The notes under the pieces are model-generated. The model worked only from the letters and a program-made list of their open reading frames with translations. It was not told the DNA's origin and made no database searches. The position numbers and the translations under genes were made by a program. Of a DNA stretch of 64,000 bases, positions 1 to 47,838 are shown in pieces. The DNA lies in assembly GCA_018105865.1 (NCBI GenBank), contig CM030833.1, positions 14,740,381-14,804,380 on the forward strand, given 5' to 3'. The DNA is from Metaphire vulgaris. Lineage: Eukaryota > Annelida > Clitellata > Crassiclitellata > Megascolecidae. Numbering within the stretch: the stretch's first letter is position 1; every line of letters starts with the position of its first letter.

Positions 1-361
1 GATTTTGTCTCCCGTGTTAAGAACTTATGTCGAGTTTTGAGCTTCCCGACTGAGTCAATCAATATATCTTCTCAGAACATTTCATAAAGAAAGACCGAAG
101 AATGTATGTCCCCCTCCCCACTTACCTGAGTACAGGTTAAACAGAACGTAAAATAGGGCGCGACTTGGTGAGAACAAGTAGGCCTACTCAACAGCGCTAA
201 GTCGTCGATTTTCCTCTATTAATTAACGCGTTTCAATTATTTATCAATCAATCATCGTCCTGAAAAAGTCGTTTAATATTCGTTCCGCAATCATTTTTAC
301 GCTGAAAGCCAATGGCGTGCCACTTATGTATGGTCTTCATATCATGCCGAAAATATATGTA

Positions 362-490
362 GGGGCGGAAGATGGCAGAGTGGGTTACGTGCTGGAGCGT
401 CAGGTTGACGGAGCGAGTTCAAGCCCCGTTAGTGCCCTTAGTGGCTTGCACACAGGCAGTAATGCCTTCTAAGCCACTTTAAATCATGCT
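362..490 (+). mobile_element. tRNA-derived SINE
   Basis: Has A-box-like TGGCAGAGTGG and B-box-like GAGTTCAAGCC in tRNA-like order, then a body ending GTAATGCCTTCTAAGCCACT. A truncated copy with the same body lies at 36052-36141 (-). It is not a working tRNA gene because the cloverleaf is incomplete. Confidence 0.65.
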
Positions 491-659
491 AAGTCATGCT
501 AAGGCCTACGTTTGCAAATTTTGACTCGTACGCCTGCCGGTGTCGTATAAATTTATTTCCGCCATAAAATTATTTCCTGGGCGGAGCCTGCGGTTGCTAG
601 GGAAATAAAATTATGTGGCATACGTATAAATTTATTTCCGTATAAATTTATTTCTGCCT

Positions 660-1915
660 ATCAACATAATATCTAAAAATAGCTTTAATCACTTTAATGC
701 ATACGGTTAGTAAGCAGGCAATAACTTTATTTTCTACATATAACTATATAGCCTGCTGTTGGTGGGGAAATAAAATTATAACCGGTAATAAATTTATTTC
801 CTATCTTCTGTCTATCTATACCTGTGCATAGCATTGGTTGGAAATGAAATCATATCCTACGGATGATAAATTTATTTCCTACCTATCTACACATAACTAT
901 ATAGCCTACTGATGGCAGGGAAATAACATTATAGCCGGTTATAAATGTATTTCCTAGTCTACGTTCTATCTATACCTGTATATAGCATTGGTTAGAAATG
1001 AAATGATATCCCATGGGTAATAAATTCATTTCTAGAAATAAAATTATAACCAGTAATAAATTTATTTCTTATCTATCTATACCTGAGTATATCATTGGTT
1101 GGAAATGAAATGATATCCCATGGGTAATAAATTTATTTCCTAGGAAATAAAATTATAACCAGTAATAAATGTATTTCCTATCTATCTATACCTGTGTATA
1201 GCATTGGTTGAAAATGAAATGATATCCCATGGGTAATAAATTTATTTCCTAGAAATAAAATTATAACCATGTAATAAATTTATTTCCTATCAATCTATAC
1301 CTGTATATAGCATTGGTTGGAAATGATATCCTATGGGTAATAAATTTATTTCCTAGGAAATAAAATTATAACCGGTAATAAATTTATTTCTTATCTATCT
1401 ATACCTGAGTATATCATTGGTTGGAAATGAAATGATATCCCATGGGTAATAAATTTATTTCCTAGGAAATAAAATTATAACCGGTAATAAATTTATTTCC
1501 TATCTATCTATACCTGTGTATAGCATTGGTTGGAAATGAAATGATATCCCACGGGTAATAAATTTATTTCCTAGGAAATAAAATTATAACCGGTAATAAA
1601 TTTATTTCCTATCAATCTATACCTGTATATAGCATTGGTTGGAAATGATATCCTATGGGTAATAAATTTATTTCCTAGGAAATAAAATTATAGCCGGTTA
1701 TAAATTTATTTCCTAGTCTACTATCTATCTATACCTGTCTATATCATTGGTTGGAAATGAAATAATATCCCATGGGTAATAAATTTATTTCCTAGGAAAT
1801 AAAATTATAACCGGTTATAAATTTATTTCCTATCTATCTATACCTGTGTATAGCATTGGTTGGAATGAAATGATATCCTATGGGTAATAAATTTATTTCC
1901 TACTTATCTATTTCA
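660..1915 (+). repeat. Left satellite arm: ~10 copies of a ~109-bp unit
   Basis: Each unit contains CTATCTATACCTG, ATTGGTTGGAAATGA, TATCCCATGGGTAATAAAT and the near-palindrome GGAAATAAAATTATAACC. Copies of ATTGGTT are spaced about 103-114 bp from 1090 to 1855, with two more diverged units to the left. Variants CCTGAGTATATC, CCTGTGTATAGC and CCTGTATATAGC alternate as a three-unit higher-order repeat. Confidence 0.85.
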
Positions 1916-2700
1916 TTGGCACTTGGCATTTTGGCGTTATCATGATGGTATTAACTGAAAAACGGATTTCAATTTCCCACGAGAAAGCATAGTTGAAAAA
2001 ATGCTTCAGTAGAGTAATATAAAGTGAATGCTATCCTTAGCAACAAGAGATGGCCTTCATTAAAGTGACGAGGAAGATACTACCAACAGACGATAAAATG
2101 CGTTTCCGGATTAGAAATCTCAATAGGCCTATCGGTTTATCCTCTGTGTATAAGTCGACATTAAAAAGACGATTTATGACGAAGCGCCAGAGAAAAACAT
2201 GACATTTGTCGAAACAATTATTATCAGAACAACGATCATTAAATAAAGATCAGCTGTGCTAGAACAATGGCAAATCATTGGCATATTTGAAGTTAAATGC
2301 ATGGTTCAATTTTTAGTAGCATCCGCATTTGAAAATAAGTGTAAGCGGTCTGTTGTAGATGATCAATATCGACTTAAAATGTTAAACATACTCAAGACCA
2401 CCCGTAGTGAGTTTACCGGAAAATGCGATTCTTTTGCGATTGATAAGCCGCTGATTATATGCAGATACGATTAGACTTAGCAAGCAATAATGCTGATAAT
2501 GGCTATCTTATAATAATAACTATACGATTTCATATGAAGCATTGATTGGGAGGAAGTGAAGAAGAGGAGGCGAAGGGAAGAGAACCACAAAAGTACTTTA
2601 AACACAATATTCAAGTAATGCTGGTGCTACATAATTCCAGTTCCTAATGAACAATACTAGCAACTACCATAAGCACCGACTAAGCCTAAATTCATCTTTG
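1916..2700. other. Loop of foldback element, unassigned
   Basis: A 72-codon open frame (2256-2474, +) resembles no family I know and is not longer than chance allows. No other signal is visible. Confidence 0.4.
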
Positions 2701-3070
2701 GAGTCGTCCATAAATTACGTCACGCGATTATTGGCACTCCCTTACGTAACGCGACGTCACAAAACGTCGGACCCCCTAAAATATGACGTCACAGGGGCCG
2801 ACCTCCCCCCAATTTTCATCTTTCGAAAAGACTTGACAAGCAAGAAATGGCCATCCTTGTATTTTTTCCTCTCGAAAAACCATGACAAGCAAAAAAAGGT
2901 CATAATTGTATTTTTCCTCTCCAAAATCCCATACAAGCAAAAAATGTCAAAGGTAATCACCTAAAAATTTTTTGCGGGACGTCACATTTACGGAACCCCC
3001 GTCCCCACACTTCGTCACAAATGGCCGGACCCCTCCCCCTAACCGCGTGACGTAATTTATAGACGAGCCC
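2701..3070. mobile_element. MITE with TCGTCCATAAATTACGTCACGCG termini
   Basis: Inverted termini GTCGTCCATAAATTACGTCA and TGACGTAATTTATAGACGA, with inner inverted copies of GACGTCAC. The middle has three tandem ~50-bp units, each containing GACAAGCAAAAAAGGTC-like sequence (about 2833, 2883, 2932). No coding capacity. Relatives lie at 34297-34942, 37377-37793 and, partly, 35711-35986. Confidence 0.65.
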
Positions 3071-3129
3071 TTATTCTACTATATCTTACTCAAAAACCTA
3101 ACCATAACAGAAGGCTATAAGCTTATATG

Positions 3130-3985
3130 CAGGGCCGTTTTATCTACTGGGCACAGTGGGCACTGTGCCCAAGGCCTACGACCTTTTCAGGAGCCTACGA
3201 AAGTCAGATGTATATGGAGAACATGAAGGGAGTAAAAAATAGGCCATGGCAGAAATTGCAGTCTTGCAGATACAAATTTTAATAACGTTTAACTCTAGCA
3301 GTCACAAACAGTATAATATCTATTAATATGAGCACTTGAGCAGTGTTACGATATGTAAACCTTTTGGGTCTTTTCATAAGCAAGCAAAGTCACTTACGAC
3401 GTCCTCAAATGTCATTTCCCGCATCGTCTTTTTCGAATGAAAGTAGTTCCAGGGAGGATAGTCATGTTTACCTTATCGTTGACGGAAGATAAGTTTTTAT
3501 AAGTTTCAGTTTGGAAAATGAACGTTCACCTTTACAACTTGTTCCAAAAATTGAAAGGTAGATTCGGAAAGCAATATTTACATTTGGAAAACGTATCACC
3601 ATCCTATTCTTTACTTGAGCCATAGGCCAACCATTTCAGCCACTCTTTTAATCTTGCCAAATATTTGTGAAAATAGAAGAAAGTCGTCAGTAATTGCCTC
3701 TTCCAGATCTGATGGATACACCATAATTAGTGCCTTGGCTTTAGAAACTGTTTCATCAGTTGACAGAAGAAAGTTGAACTAGATTTGAATTTTGACATCG
3801 AAAACTGAGGAGGGTGCATTCCAAAATCATTATTAAACATGAAGTCATAAAACAATGCGAAAGTGTTTAACTTTAAAGTTTAATCCACAGTTGGTTGCGT
3901 AGTTGGCAACTTGGAGGTTTCAAGTTGAGGAGGGCCTACGATTATGAGAGTGCCCAGGGCCTACGAAGACTTTCAACCGGCCCTG
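3130..3985 (-). mobile_element. Deleted hAT transposon with transposase C-terminus remnant
   Basis: Termini CAGGGCCGTTTT and GGTTGAAAG-type inverted ends, bounded by a perfect 8-bp duplication CTTATATG (3122-3129, 3986-3993). The minus strand around 3541-3400 reads SCKGERSFSKLKLIKTYL, then, after stops, LSSLELLSFEKDDA. This is the hAT C-terminal dimerisation signature (usually ...ERSFSKLKLIK...). The catalytic part is gone. The insertion is inside the foldback loop and therefore younger. Confidence 0.75.
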
Positions 3986-4019
3986 CTTATATGTGTATAT
4001 GGTTAGGACATGATTTTCT

Positions 4020-5570
4020 TTCCAACCAATGCTACATGATGCAGGTATAGATAGATAGGAAATAAATTTATAACGGGCTATAATTTTATTTCCTAGGAAT
4101 TAAATTTATTACCCATAGGATATCATTTCCAACCAATGCTATAAACAGGTATAGATGGACCGTAGACTAGGAAATAAATTTATAACCGGCTATAATTTTA
4201 TTTCCTAGGAAATAAATTTATTACCCATAGGATATCATTTCCAACCAATGCTATAAACATGTATAGATGGACCGTAGACTAGGAAATAAATTTATAACCG
4301 GCTATAATTTTATTTCCTAGGAAATAAATTTATAACCTAGGAAATAAATTTATAATCGGCTATAATTTTATTTCCTAGGAAATAAATTTATTACCCATAG
4401 GATATCATTTCCAACCAATGCTATAAACAAGTATATATAGACAGTAGACTAGGAAATAAATTTATAACCGGCTATAATTTTATTTCCTAGGAAATAAATT
4501 TATTACCCATAGGTTATCATTTCCAACCAATGCTATACACAGGTATAGATAGACCGTAGACTAGAAATAAATTTATAACCGGCTATAATTTTATTTCCTA
4601 GAAATAAATTTATTACCCATAGGATATCATTTCCAACCAATGCTATAAACAGGTATAGATGGACTGTAGACTAGAAATAAATTTATAACCGGCTATAATT
4701 TTATTTCCTAGAAATAAATTTATAACCTAGAAATAAATTTATAACCGGCTATAATTTTATTTCCTAGGAAATAAATTTATTACCCATAGGATATCATTTC
4801 CAACCAATGCTATAAACAAGTATATATAGACAGTAGACTAGGAAATAAATTTATAACCGGCTATAATTTTATTTCCTAGGAAATAAATTTATTACCCATA
4901 GGTTATCATTTCCAACCAATGCTATACACAGGTATAGATAGACCGTAGACTAGGAAATAAATTTATAACCGGCTATAATTTTATTTCCTAGGAAATAAAT
5001 TTATTACCCATAGGATATCATTTCCAACCAATGCTATAAACAGGTATAGATGGACCGTAGACTAGGAAATAAATTTATAACCGGCTATAATTTTATTTCC
5101 TAGGAAATAAATTTATAACCTAGGAAATAAATTTATAACCGGCTATAATTTTATTTCCCTGGAAATAAATTTATTACCCATAGGATATCATTTCCAACCA
5201 ATGCTATAAACAGGTATAGATAGACCGTAGACTAGGAAATAAATTTATAACCGGCTAGAATTTTATTTCCTAGGAAATAAATTTATAACCTAGGAAATAA
5301 TTTTATAACCGGCTATAATTTTATTTCCTATGAAATAAATTTATTACCCATAGAATATCATTTCCAACCAATGCTATAAACAGGTATAGATAGACCGTAG
5401 ACTAGGAAATAAATTTATAACCGGCTATAATTTTATTTCCTAGGAAATAAATTTATTACCCATAGGTTATCATTTCCAATCAATGCTATACACAGGTATA
5501 GATAGACCGTAGACTAGGAAAAAAATTTATAACCAACTATAATTTCATTTCCTCACTATATAGTTATGTG
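4020..5570 (-). repeat. Right satellite arm: ~12 inverted copies of the same unit
   Basis: Copies of CCAACCAATGCT recur at about 4015, 4132, 4232, 4402, 4516, 4641, 4802, 4914, 5031, 5204 and 5362, with a variant near 5478. Spacing alternates near 115 and 160-170 bp. The longer units carry an extra GGAAATAAATTTATAACC block. Three flank types (TATAGATGGACCGTAG, TATATATAGACAGTAG, TATAGATAGACCGTAG) repeat in order with a period near 400 bp. Confidence 0.85.
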
Positions 5571-5789
5571 TAGATAGGCAGGAAAGTTTAGACCTTAAAA
5601 TCTTTCCAACTGATCTGGTATCGCTAAACAATTATATATGTACAGTTAAGGCGCCCATAAAGTATATTTTTCCTCAATGGATAATGCAAATTTTCTACTT
5701 TTTACAGATAACGTTAATAATTGACCTGTTCAATTTATTCAAAATTGTTCAATTTGGGTTTTGTGCGCCATCGGCTGAAGCCCTGGGCA

Positions 5790-5875
5790 TTATGATAATA
5801 ATAATGTGATTTTAAGTGGTTTCTGAGGCTAAGCAAACCTGTGTGTAAACCACTGATATGATTGTGGCACCGTAG
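5790..5875 (-). mobile_element. SINE fragment
   Basis: The minus strand reads CAGTGGTTTACACACAGG, then GCTTAGCCTCAGAAACCACT, then an ATT-rich tail. It is a diverged relative of the SINE body at 362-490. A similar tail fragment borders the (ATT)n tract at 23569-23605. Confidence 0.4.
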
Positions 5876-6590
5876 AAGTTTATTGACAAACCAATGAATG
5901 TACAGTACGAGGATGAGTAACAAAAAACCACTGCAGAACAATATAACAGTGAGCGTAATACAACATTCAACACCAAGTTATTATTGCAATTTCTATCTCA
6001 TTAAATGTAAACTTGAAGCTATTTTGTCAAATGGAAACTTGAAACTACTTTGTCAAAATCGCGATTGACCGCATTCGAAAAACAAATTATGGATAGGACG
6101 ACTGTGATTGACTGTAATTGGCAGCCAATCGCCGTGGTTATAGGTAATGAATATTTATGAACTTGTGTATATGCATGAGATTTGCGTATGTGTTATGCCT
6201 TATGGCTCCACCCATATAATTGCTTCAAGCATTGCCATTGGTTGCCTGCAAAGAATTCCCAAGGAGGAAATAAAATTATAGTTGTCGTTGCTATGGGAGG
6301 GCGGTTCTAATCTTGATTGACAGGCTATCTGCCGACCAATCAAAACTTGACCAGGAAATAACTTTATGGGGGAAATAATTTTATACGACACCGGCGTTTC
6401 AGACTTGTTGTCCAGTTGTGTGCCAGCGTTGTGGTTGCAACTTGCCCGATACGCAAGGCTTAAGCCAAGCGTCTGTTCTTTGTAGTCACTGGGCCAGCTG
6501 AACCTCAGGCGACATCAGTGTTGTTGTTGTCAATCCGCCGTCTTAGCTCAACAATAACCAAATGGCAAAACATCTAACGAGTCTAGAATG

Positions 6591-6768
6591 CAGTGGCGGC
6601 TCCACAGTGGCGGCTCGTGCCTCTATTGAATGTCTGGCCCTCCAGTGCCCCCCCCCCAGTTGGCACCCTATACTTACTACTACATACCTATCAACGAGTG
6701 GTTGGCCCTCATGCTTAGAAGTTTCCACCCCAAAGGCCTCCACTTGCCAAATCCTGGAGCCGCCACTG
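6591..6768. mobile_element. hAT-like MITE (CAGTGGCGGCTCCA ends)
   Basis: Ends CAGTGGCGGCTCCA and TGGAGCCGCCACTG are perfect inverted repeats. The flanking octamers CTAGAATG/ATAGGATG agree at 6 of 8. No coding capacity; the open frames crossing it are chance. Confidence 0.65.
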
Positions 6769-7328
6769 ATAGGATGTCTATGGATAACACGTTAGTATAT
6801 CGCCAAAGAAAGCCTAAATTTCGCCTATCCGAACAACTGATTTGAATCACTTAAATAAAGCTTTATTAGCTAGGGGCCATCAATATTTTACGTGCACATT
6901 GAGTGAGTAATTAGATTTGGGAGATTTTGCATACGGATGAGTACGGGGACAGGGGAGGAGTCTCGATTGAAAGTGTACTTATGCACAGATTTATATAGCG
7001 TACGTAGAAATTAAAAAACAAACACTCGGGCAGAAGACTGCTTGAAATGACACTCGTTAGATTCGAAAATAATTATTTTCTCACGGACAGACAAAGGGTC
7101 ACACGCTTGCTCTCGTTTAAAACGCATTCCTTGTTTTTCCTAAATGTCGCAACTTTAATCCACTATGGCTAAAAATTAATTTTTCAAACAGGGTGGGGTA
7201 GAGAAGCTACGTTTTACGTTTGCATAGGGGAATCCAAAAATGTACGTGATGAAGCAGGGCGAGAGGTATGTAGATATGACGTTTTGTGTACGTAATATAT
7301 GGATAGTCCCCTACAATCACATTAGCCG

Positions 7329-7440
7329 GCCTACTTGGCGCTGTGCGATCGGTTCCCGTCAGAACACCGAAGTTAAGCAAAGTCGAGCGCGGTTAGTATT
7401 TGGATGGGTGACCATCCCGGGATCTAGCCGTAGTGCCGGC
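7329..7440 (+). pseudogene. 5S rRNA-derived sequence (5S pseudogene or SINE head)
   Basis: The segment GAACACCGAAGTTAAGC...GGTTAGTATTTGGATGGGTG...ACC matches the 5S rRNA internal promoter (A box, intermediate element, C box), and its length of about 112 nt is close to 5S. The first 25 nt diverge and the terminal stem is poor, so a functional 5S gene is unlikely. Confidence 0.65.
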
Positions 7441-7650
7441 GGCCAACCAAGCCGTTCATCGCTTAGGCGTCGATAAATTGGTAACAGCGTTAAGCTGCGA
7501 GGGGTAAAACGTGGGTCTAGAGAAAGTAATGGCAACCTACTCTAGATTAATGGCGCAAGCCACACGCGTTGCTGCTTGCCTAGTAACCGGAGATCAGCAC
7601 CGGCTCCTACGCTCGAAATCGAGTATGGGACTACCTTTACCTTTTTTACC
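7441..7650 (+). mobile_element. Body and tail following the 5S-like head
   Basis: Immediately follows the 5S-like head. The tail CGGAGATCAGCACCGGCTCC...CGAGTATGGGACTAC recurs at 23637-23690 as CGGAGATCAGCGCGGGGCCC...CGAGTACGGCGGGACTAG behind another body. A shared 3' tail under different heads is what SINEs mobilised by one LINE look like (as in 5S-derived SINE3). Confidence 0.45.
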
Positions 7651-9217
7651 CACATTAGATATATGAGATTAAATATTGATTTAAAGACTAAAAAACTAAA
7701 TGATACTTCGAATTGGAATATAGATTTAAAGCACTATGGAGCGATTTCATTAGTACGCGCACAGATCAATAAAGATACTTTGACTTTTAACGATTTCTCG
7801 TTTACATCTTCTTATACCTTTATGTCAAATTTTAAAAAAATGCTAGATTTATTTCATAGACTTGGCCTCTAAATTCAAGTCAATGACTTCGTCCTAAATA
7901 ATCACAATAGTTTATGCATGTTCTGCTAAAGCACAATTTATCTGATACACTAAGGCATCAATCAATGGTATTAAAAATCCACGCACAAAAGATCAGAACA
8001 ATTCCACAATTTCGTAGATCATTCAGATTGGAAGCAAAAAGACGGACTGTGGAGTAAAAAGCCAGCCGCAAAAGATGAGCTTGAAGTCTAGATTCTAAAG
8101 TATTCAGTTAGTTTGAAGGTCTGACAAACTGAGGAATGCAGCTTCGGAATTTTTATGCCTGAAACTGAAAAATCTCTCTGGCTAATTTCAGTGTATCTGA
8201 AATCTGAATGCTGAGTCGAGTGAATCGGATGTGCTTCCCTTCTGGGAACAATCATTGGCACTGTACTAAGAATTAGCGTAGAATGGTGATATCCTATCAT
8301 TGATGCTGTGGAGTTTTATAGTCATAGGATTTCATCCAAGAAATCGAGTGAAAATATTTGATCGTTGCGCCAATATAATTCTCAAGTGATCGGATATTTT
8401 TTAACGAAGGAGTTACTTACAGGTAAGATTGAAATCTGAGCAGAGAACATTGGCCACGTTCATTAGTCTTCTGTCTATTCTCAATTGTCTGTTTAGGAAT
8501 CTTCAAGCGGTCACTCAATTCTAATTACGTTTGACATGCCAATTAACTGACTTGTGACAAAGAGAAAAGAGAGAGGGAGCAAGAGAGGGGTTATTAATGC
8601 ATCCGTAGGTGCCACAGCCGCCATGGAAGAAATGTGTATAGGCTTAGTACTAAGTTACTACCAACGCCGATGGAAAAGTCGTGACGTCGACATCCGCAAA
8701 CATCAAGATTTGGAAAATTCTAGTTTGGCCTATGTCCACGTACAAGAGTGAGACAAATAAAGATAAAAAAGGGGTGAAATGAAAGTTACGCCTTCCAGAT
8801 GAAAGGACTAAACGGTCTAAGAAAGTGTGACGGTTTGTGACAGAGGTAAAGATCACTGTCACACTTTCCGTACATACAGCATAGAACCTGAAATATGCCG
8901 TGATGTTTTACTTTCTCTTCGGATGACTGTATTCTGAACAGGAGGTGTCATTGGTGTATGGTAATTATTATTATGCTAGGTACGCAGACTTTGACATCTC
9001 AATTAAATTCGTTATTATTGTCGGAAGTTGAATATCTGCTTCGCTGCTGAAAATTGAACGAGAAACTCCAATTTATTCAATAGAAAACCTGCGTGACGTA
9101 ATTTATGGACGACGCTTTATAAGGGGGGAATGTCCGAGACTTGTGACAGGTTGTGACACGGGGAGGGGTTAAAATTGTCAAAAATAGCGTTTCGTGCTTC
9201 ATCGACGGCCTTGACTT
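7651..9217. other. No gene recognised
   Basis: AT-rich DNA. A half-end of the TGACGTAATTTATGGACGA MITE lies at 9094-9115. The frame at 7576-7872 runs out of the SINE tail into AT-rich sequence and is not believable. Confidence 0.4.
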
Positions 9218-9294
9218 GTTTTTGTCACACACACACACACACACGCACATAAACACACACGCACATACACACACGCACACACACACACATATAT
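9218..9294. repeat. (CA)n microsatellite with CG interruptions
   Basis: About 75 bp of CACACA with interspersed CACGCACA, ending in ATATAT. A second CA/CG tract lies at 9752-9792. Confidence 0.9.
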
Positions 9295-10032
9295 ATCAGC
9301 AAAATTTCACAATATCTACTCTGTGCATTTCTACCAGCTCTCAGTGTCTCGTTTCTCCGCTTATTGTTGTTCGTCCTGTTTCCGACAACTTTATATCGAG
9401 AGTGCATTAATTGAAAGCAAATGAAGCAACGCTACTAATGTGGCAATCGATTCGCTCCGCCGGCGTGAATTACCATCAGCGATTCCTCTGCATTCTGAGC
9501 GAAACACTCGGAAATATTAGCAGTTCCGACGATGAATAGATATCGTCTAATCCAGTTTCGCAGCGTCGTCGTCGTCGTCGTCTTATCTAGTTTCGTCGTT
9601 TCGCCGCAGCCGTTAATTCCCAATGAATACGAGAATTCTTTGCGAAGTCTAATGTTGTTGAATTATTCTGTGCGATTAGATGAATTTATGTGGCGAACGA
9701 TGCGTCATTGTATTCTGGCGTTCACGTTCCTCCTACTGTCTTAGACTGTGCTGTACACACACACACGCACACACACAAACGCACACACAGAGAATGGCGG
9801 AGTCTGCCGTAATCGTAATCGGATGAAAGCGTTTCTTGCGTGAAGACAATCGCTGAAACTTAACATTGACACAGAGTTCATAATCAATAAAATATTTTAA
9901 TAGGCGCGAGGATTATGTTATTAGTCTACTAAGCCTATTGATGATTATTTCTCTGGCCTTGACCTGGTGCTGTGCGGATGAATTTTAAGAGCATTCTATT
10001 GATATCTTTTGAGTTTTAGAAATATCATCACC

Positions 10033-10047
10033 ATCAATCGCCGTCAT

Positions 10048-10079
<32 letters not shown>

Positions 10080-10103
10080 TCATCACCATCAGCAGCAGCA
10101 GCA
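10033..10103. repeat. (CAT/CAC)n then (CAG)n microsatellite
   Basis: Imperfect CATCAC/CATCAT triplets ending in four CAG/AGC triplets. Confidence 0.85.
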
Positions 10104-10289
10104 TTATTATACCATAATTTCAGAGAATGCGTATATTTGTTAGCAACGTTCTTGACATTAGTAAATAGCAGTATAATATAGTAGGCCTAAATAAACAACA
10201 AGAAGAATATCGCAAATGTATTTGATTATGCTTGACGTCTATCTAGTGAACGTGTTTTCTCATTCGTTAGTCACATTAAATAACTGTGA

Positions 10290-10709
10290 AACGCTGAATT
10301 ATCTTGTTTCCGAAACGCAGCGAACGGGAAAAGATGAGATGGATGAAGAGGAAGAAGATGATGATGAGAAATGGCGGAAAAGAAGAAGGAGGAGAAGGAG
10401 GGGCGAAGATCTTGCTCATCGCCATCTCCATCCATCAAAAAAGGAAGCCTCTGTTGAAATCGCCTGCATCAATGACATCTAGCGGAACGAAAATCAGTGA
10501 AACGAAGTCGGGATCGGAGAAAACCGTCTCACTGTTCGCATACAAACCGCACTCAGATCGCCGTCGGAGAAAGACGCTGTGCATGCCGCCGCCGCCGCGA
10601 CGCAGTTGCGAAGCGAGCGATAGCGATAGTCCCAGAGTAAACGAGCGTCTTGTGACGGCGACGACTATCCGATCATTCCTACTCTCCCTCTCCCTCTCCT
10701 CTCCTCTCC

Positions 10710-10757
<48 letters not shown>

Positions 10758-10916
10758 AAAAGACCAGTTCGTTGCGGCTTTCGACGAGAAACGATGACCG
10801 ACCGTATCGCTTCTATCGAATGCAAGATTACCTTATGATTCTTCCGAGATACGCTGGACCTGGACGACAGAACATCAATCGTCGGTTGCACTGTGCAACT
10901 GGTCCGAGTGATTGAA
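10290..10916 (+). promoter_or_regulatory. Putative promoter and 5' UTR region of gene A
   Basis: This CG-dinucleotide-rich stretch carries a (CT)n tract at 10678-10755 and lies directly upstream of the signal-peptide exon. It is richer in CpG than the surrounding AT-rich DNA. No TATA box or clear initiator can be assigned, so the transcription start is unknown. Long open frames here (for example 10304-10915) come from low-complexity purine-rich and CT-rich sequence and are not taken as coding. Confidence 0.35.
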
Positions 10917-47043
<36,127 letters not shown>

Positions 47044-47157
47044 AACCACTTGTTCGTAAACGAACAGGTTAAGTGAATTGAGTTGAGGTGGATCTAAATT
47101 CCAGAAGATATTTTCTTATTTTTTACAAGTGTCAGGCGAATTATTTCGCATAACACT

Positions 47158-47163
47158 AATAAA
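47158..47163 (+). promoter_or_regulatory. AATAAA polyadenylation signal, gene A
   Basis: First canonical AATAAA about 115 bp after the gene A stop codon. Another candidate (CAATAAAAG) lies near 47279. Confidence 0.5.
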
Positions 47164-47544
47164 GGTGATCTTACTTATACTTACATAACACTTATAAAGG
47201 TGATTAAGTCTTTTATGTGCCCCATCAATCTTCCACCCCAGAATTCCACGTTTTTCACTCTTATTGCTCTAGGCATATCAATAAAAGTATGGCAGTTTGA
47301 ATTCAAAGTTTTCACTCCTCACTTTGCATAATTCTTCATAAATTAAATTCTCCCTCCTCTCCAAGGGTATTGTTACCCGCTGGTGTCAATTGTCTGATGA
47401 GAGGTGTCTTGCCAATCCGTCCTATTGATTGCGCTCCTTGCACCACTAGGCCTATATAATGTCTGGCAATTCCTTTGGTGTTCTGCCTTTCTTTGTCTGG
47501 CCTTCCGTTTAACCAGAATGGAAGAAATAAGACCCAAAACGACT

Positions 47545-47838
47545 TTTCAACTACAAACCAGAGGGGAGAAGATTTAAAGGAAGGCTGAAAAGACGATGGG
47601 TGGACGGGTTGGAAGAGGATCTGCACATGGCAGGGCTGAATCTCAACGGAAAAACTGACAGAAGACACCGAATGACTTTGGGGGAAATGGCGAAGAACAG
47701 CGAACTTTGGAGAGATGTCATGGAGAAGTCAATAGCTGGACACAGCTGGAGGACGAAAACCAGACCTGACCTGACCTTAGCGATCAAAGTCATTGAAGTC
47801 AGTGCCAAAGAAGTTGTGTTCAATTTCTTTACTGTATA
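47545..47838 (+). pseudogene. LINE ORF2 C-terminal remnant
   Basis: Reads RRFKGRLKRRWVDGLEEDL, then AKNSELWRDVMEKS. GR-x-K-x-RW-x-D-x-x-x-x-D followed by W-R-x-x-x-x-K is a LINE endonuclease/RT C-terminus. 5'-truncated; sits between genes A and B. Confidence 0.6.

Larger units (their letters stand above)
536..6395. mobile_element. Foldback-type element with 45-bp TIRs and inverted satellite arms
   Basis: Left terminus 536-580 and right terminus 6351-6395 are inverted repeats (GCCGGTGTCGTATAAA...TTTCCTGG), matching at 42 of 45 positions. Inside, ~110-bp repeats run forward at 660-1915 and in inverted orientation at 4020-5570, so the whole can fold on itself. The loop (1920-4010) holds a MITE (2701-3070) and a hAT derivative (3130-3985). 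No transposase belongs to the element itself. No target-site duplication is evident. The design recalls foldback elements, such as Drosophila FB and sea urchin TU; that kinship is inference. Confidence 0.7.

Noticed and set aside
362..436. Possible tRNA gene
   Set aside because: Only A- and B-box-like parts are present; the stems do not pair and the sequence continues into a SINE body found elsewhere.
660..5570. Regularly spaced repeats suggestive of a CRISPR array
   Set aside because: Units are contiguous ~110-bp satellite copies without unique spacers, in a eukaryotic genome and in inverted arms.
7329..7440. Functional 5S rRNA gene
   Set aside because: Diverged 5' quarter, poor terminal stem, single copy, and no T-run terminator directly after it.
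7576..7872. 98-codon plus-strand frame
   Set aside because: Starts in a SINE tail and runs through AT-rich DNA; composition is not protein-like.
10216..10915. 88- and 203-codon overlapping frames upstream of gene A
   Set aside because: Low-complexity GA-rich and CT-rich sequence; frames run through the presumed 5' UTR and carry no domain.
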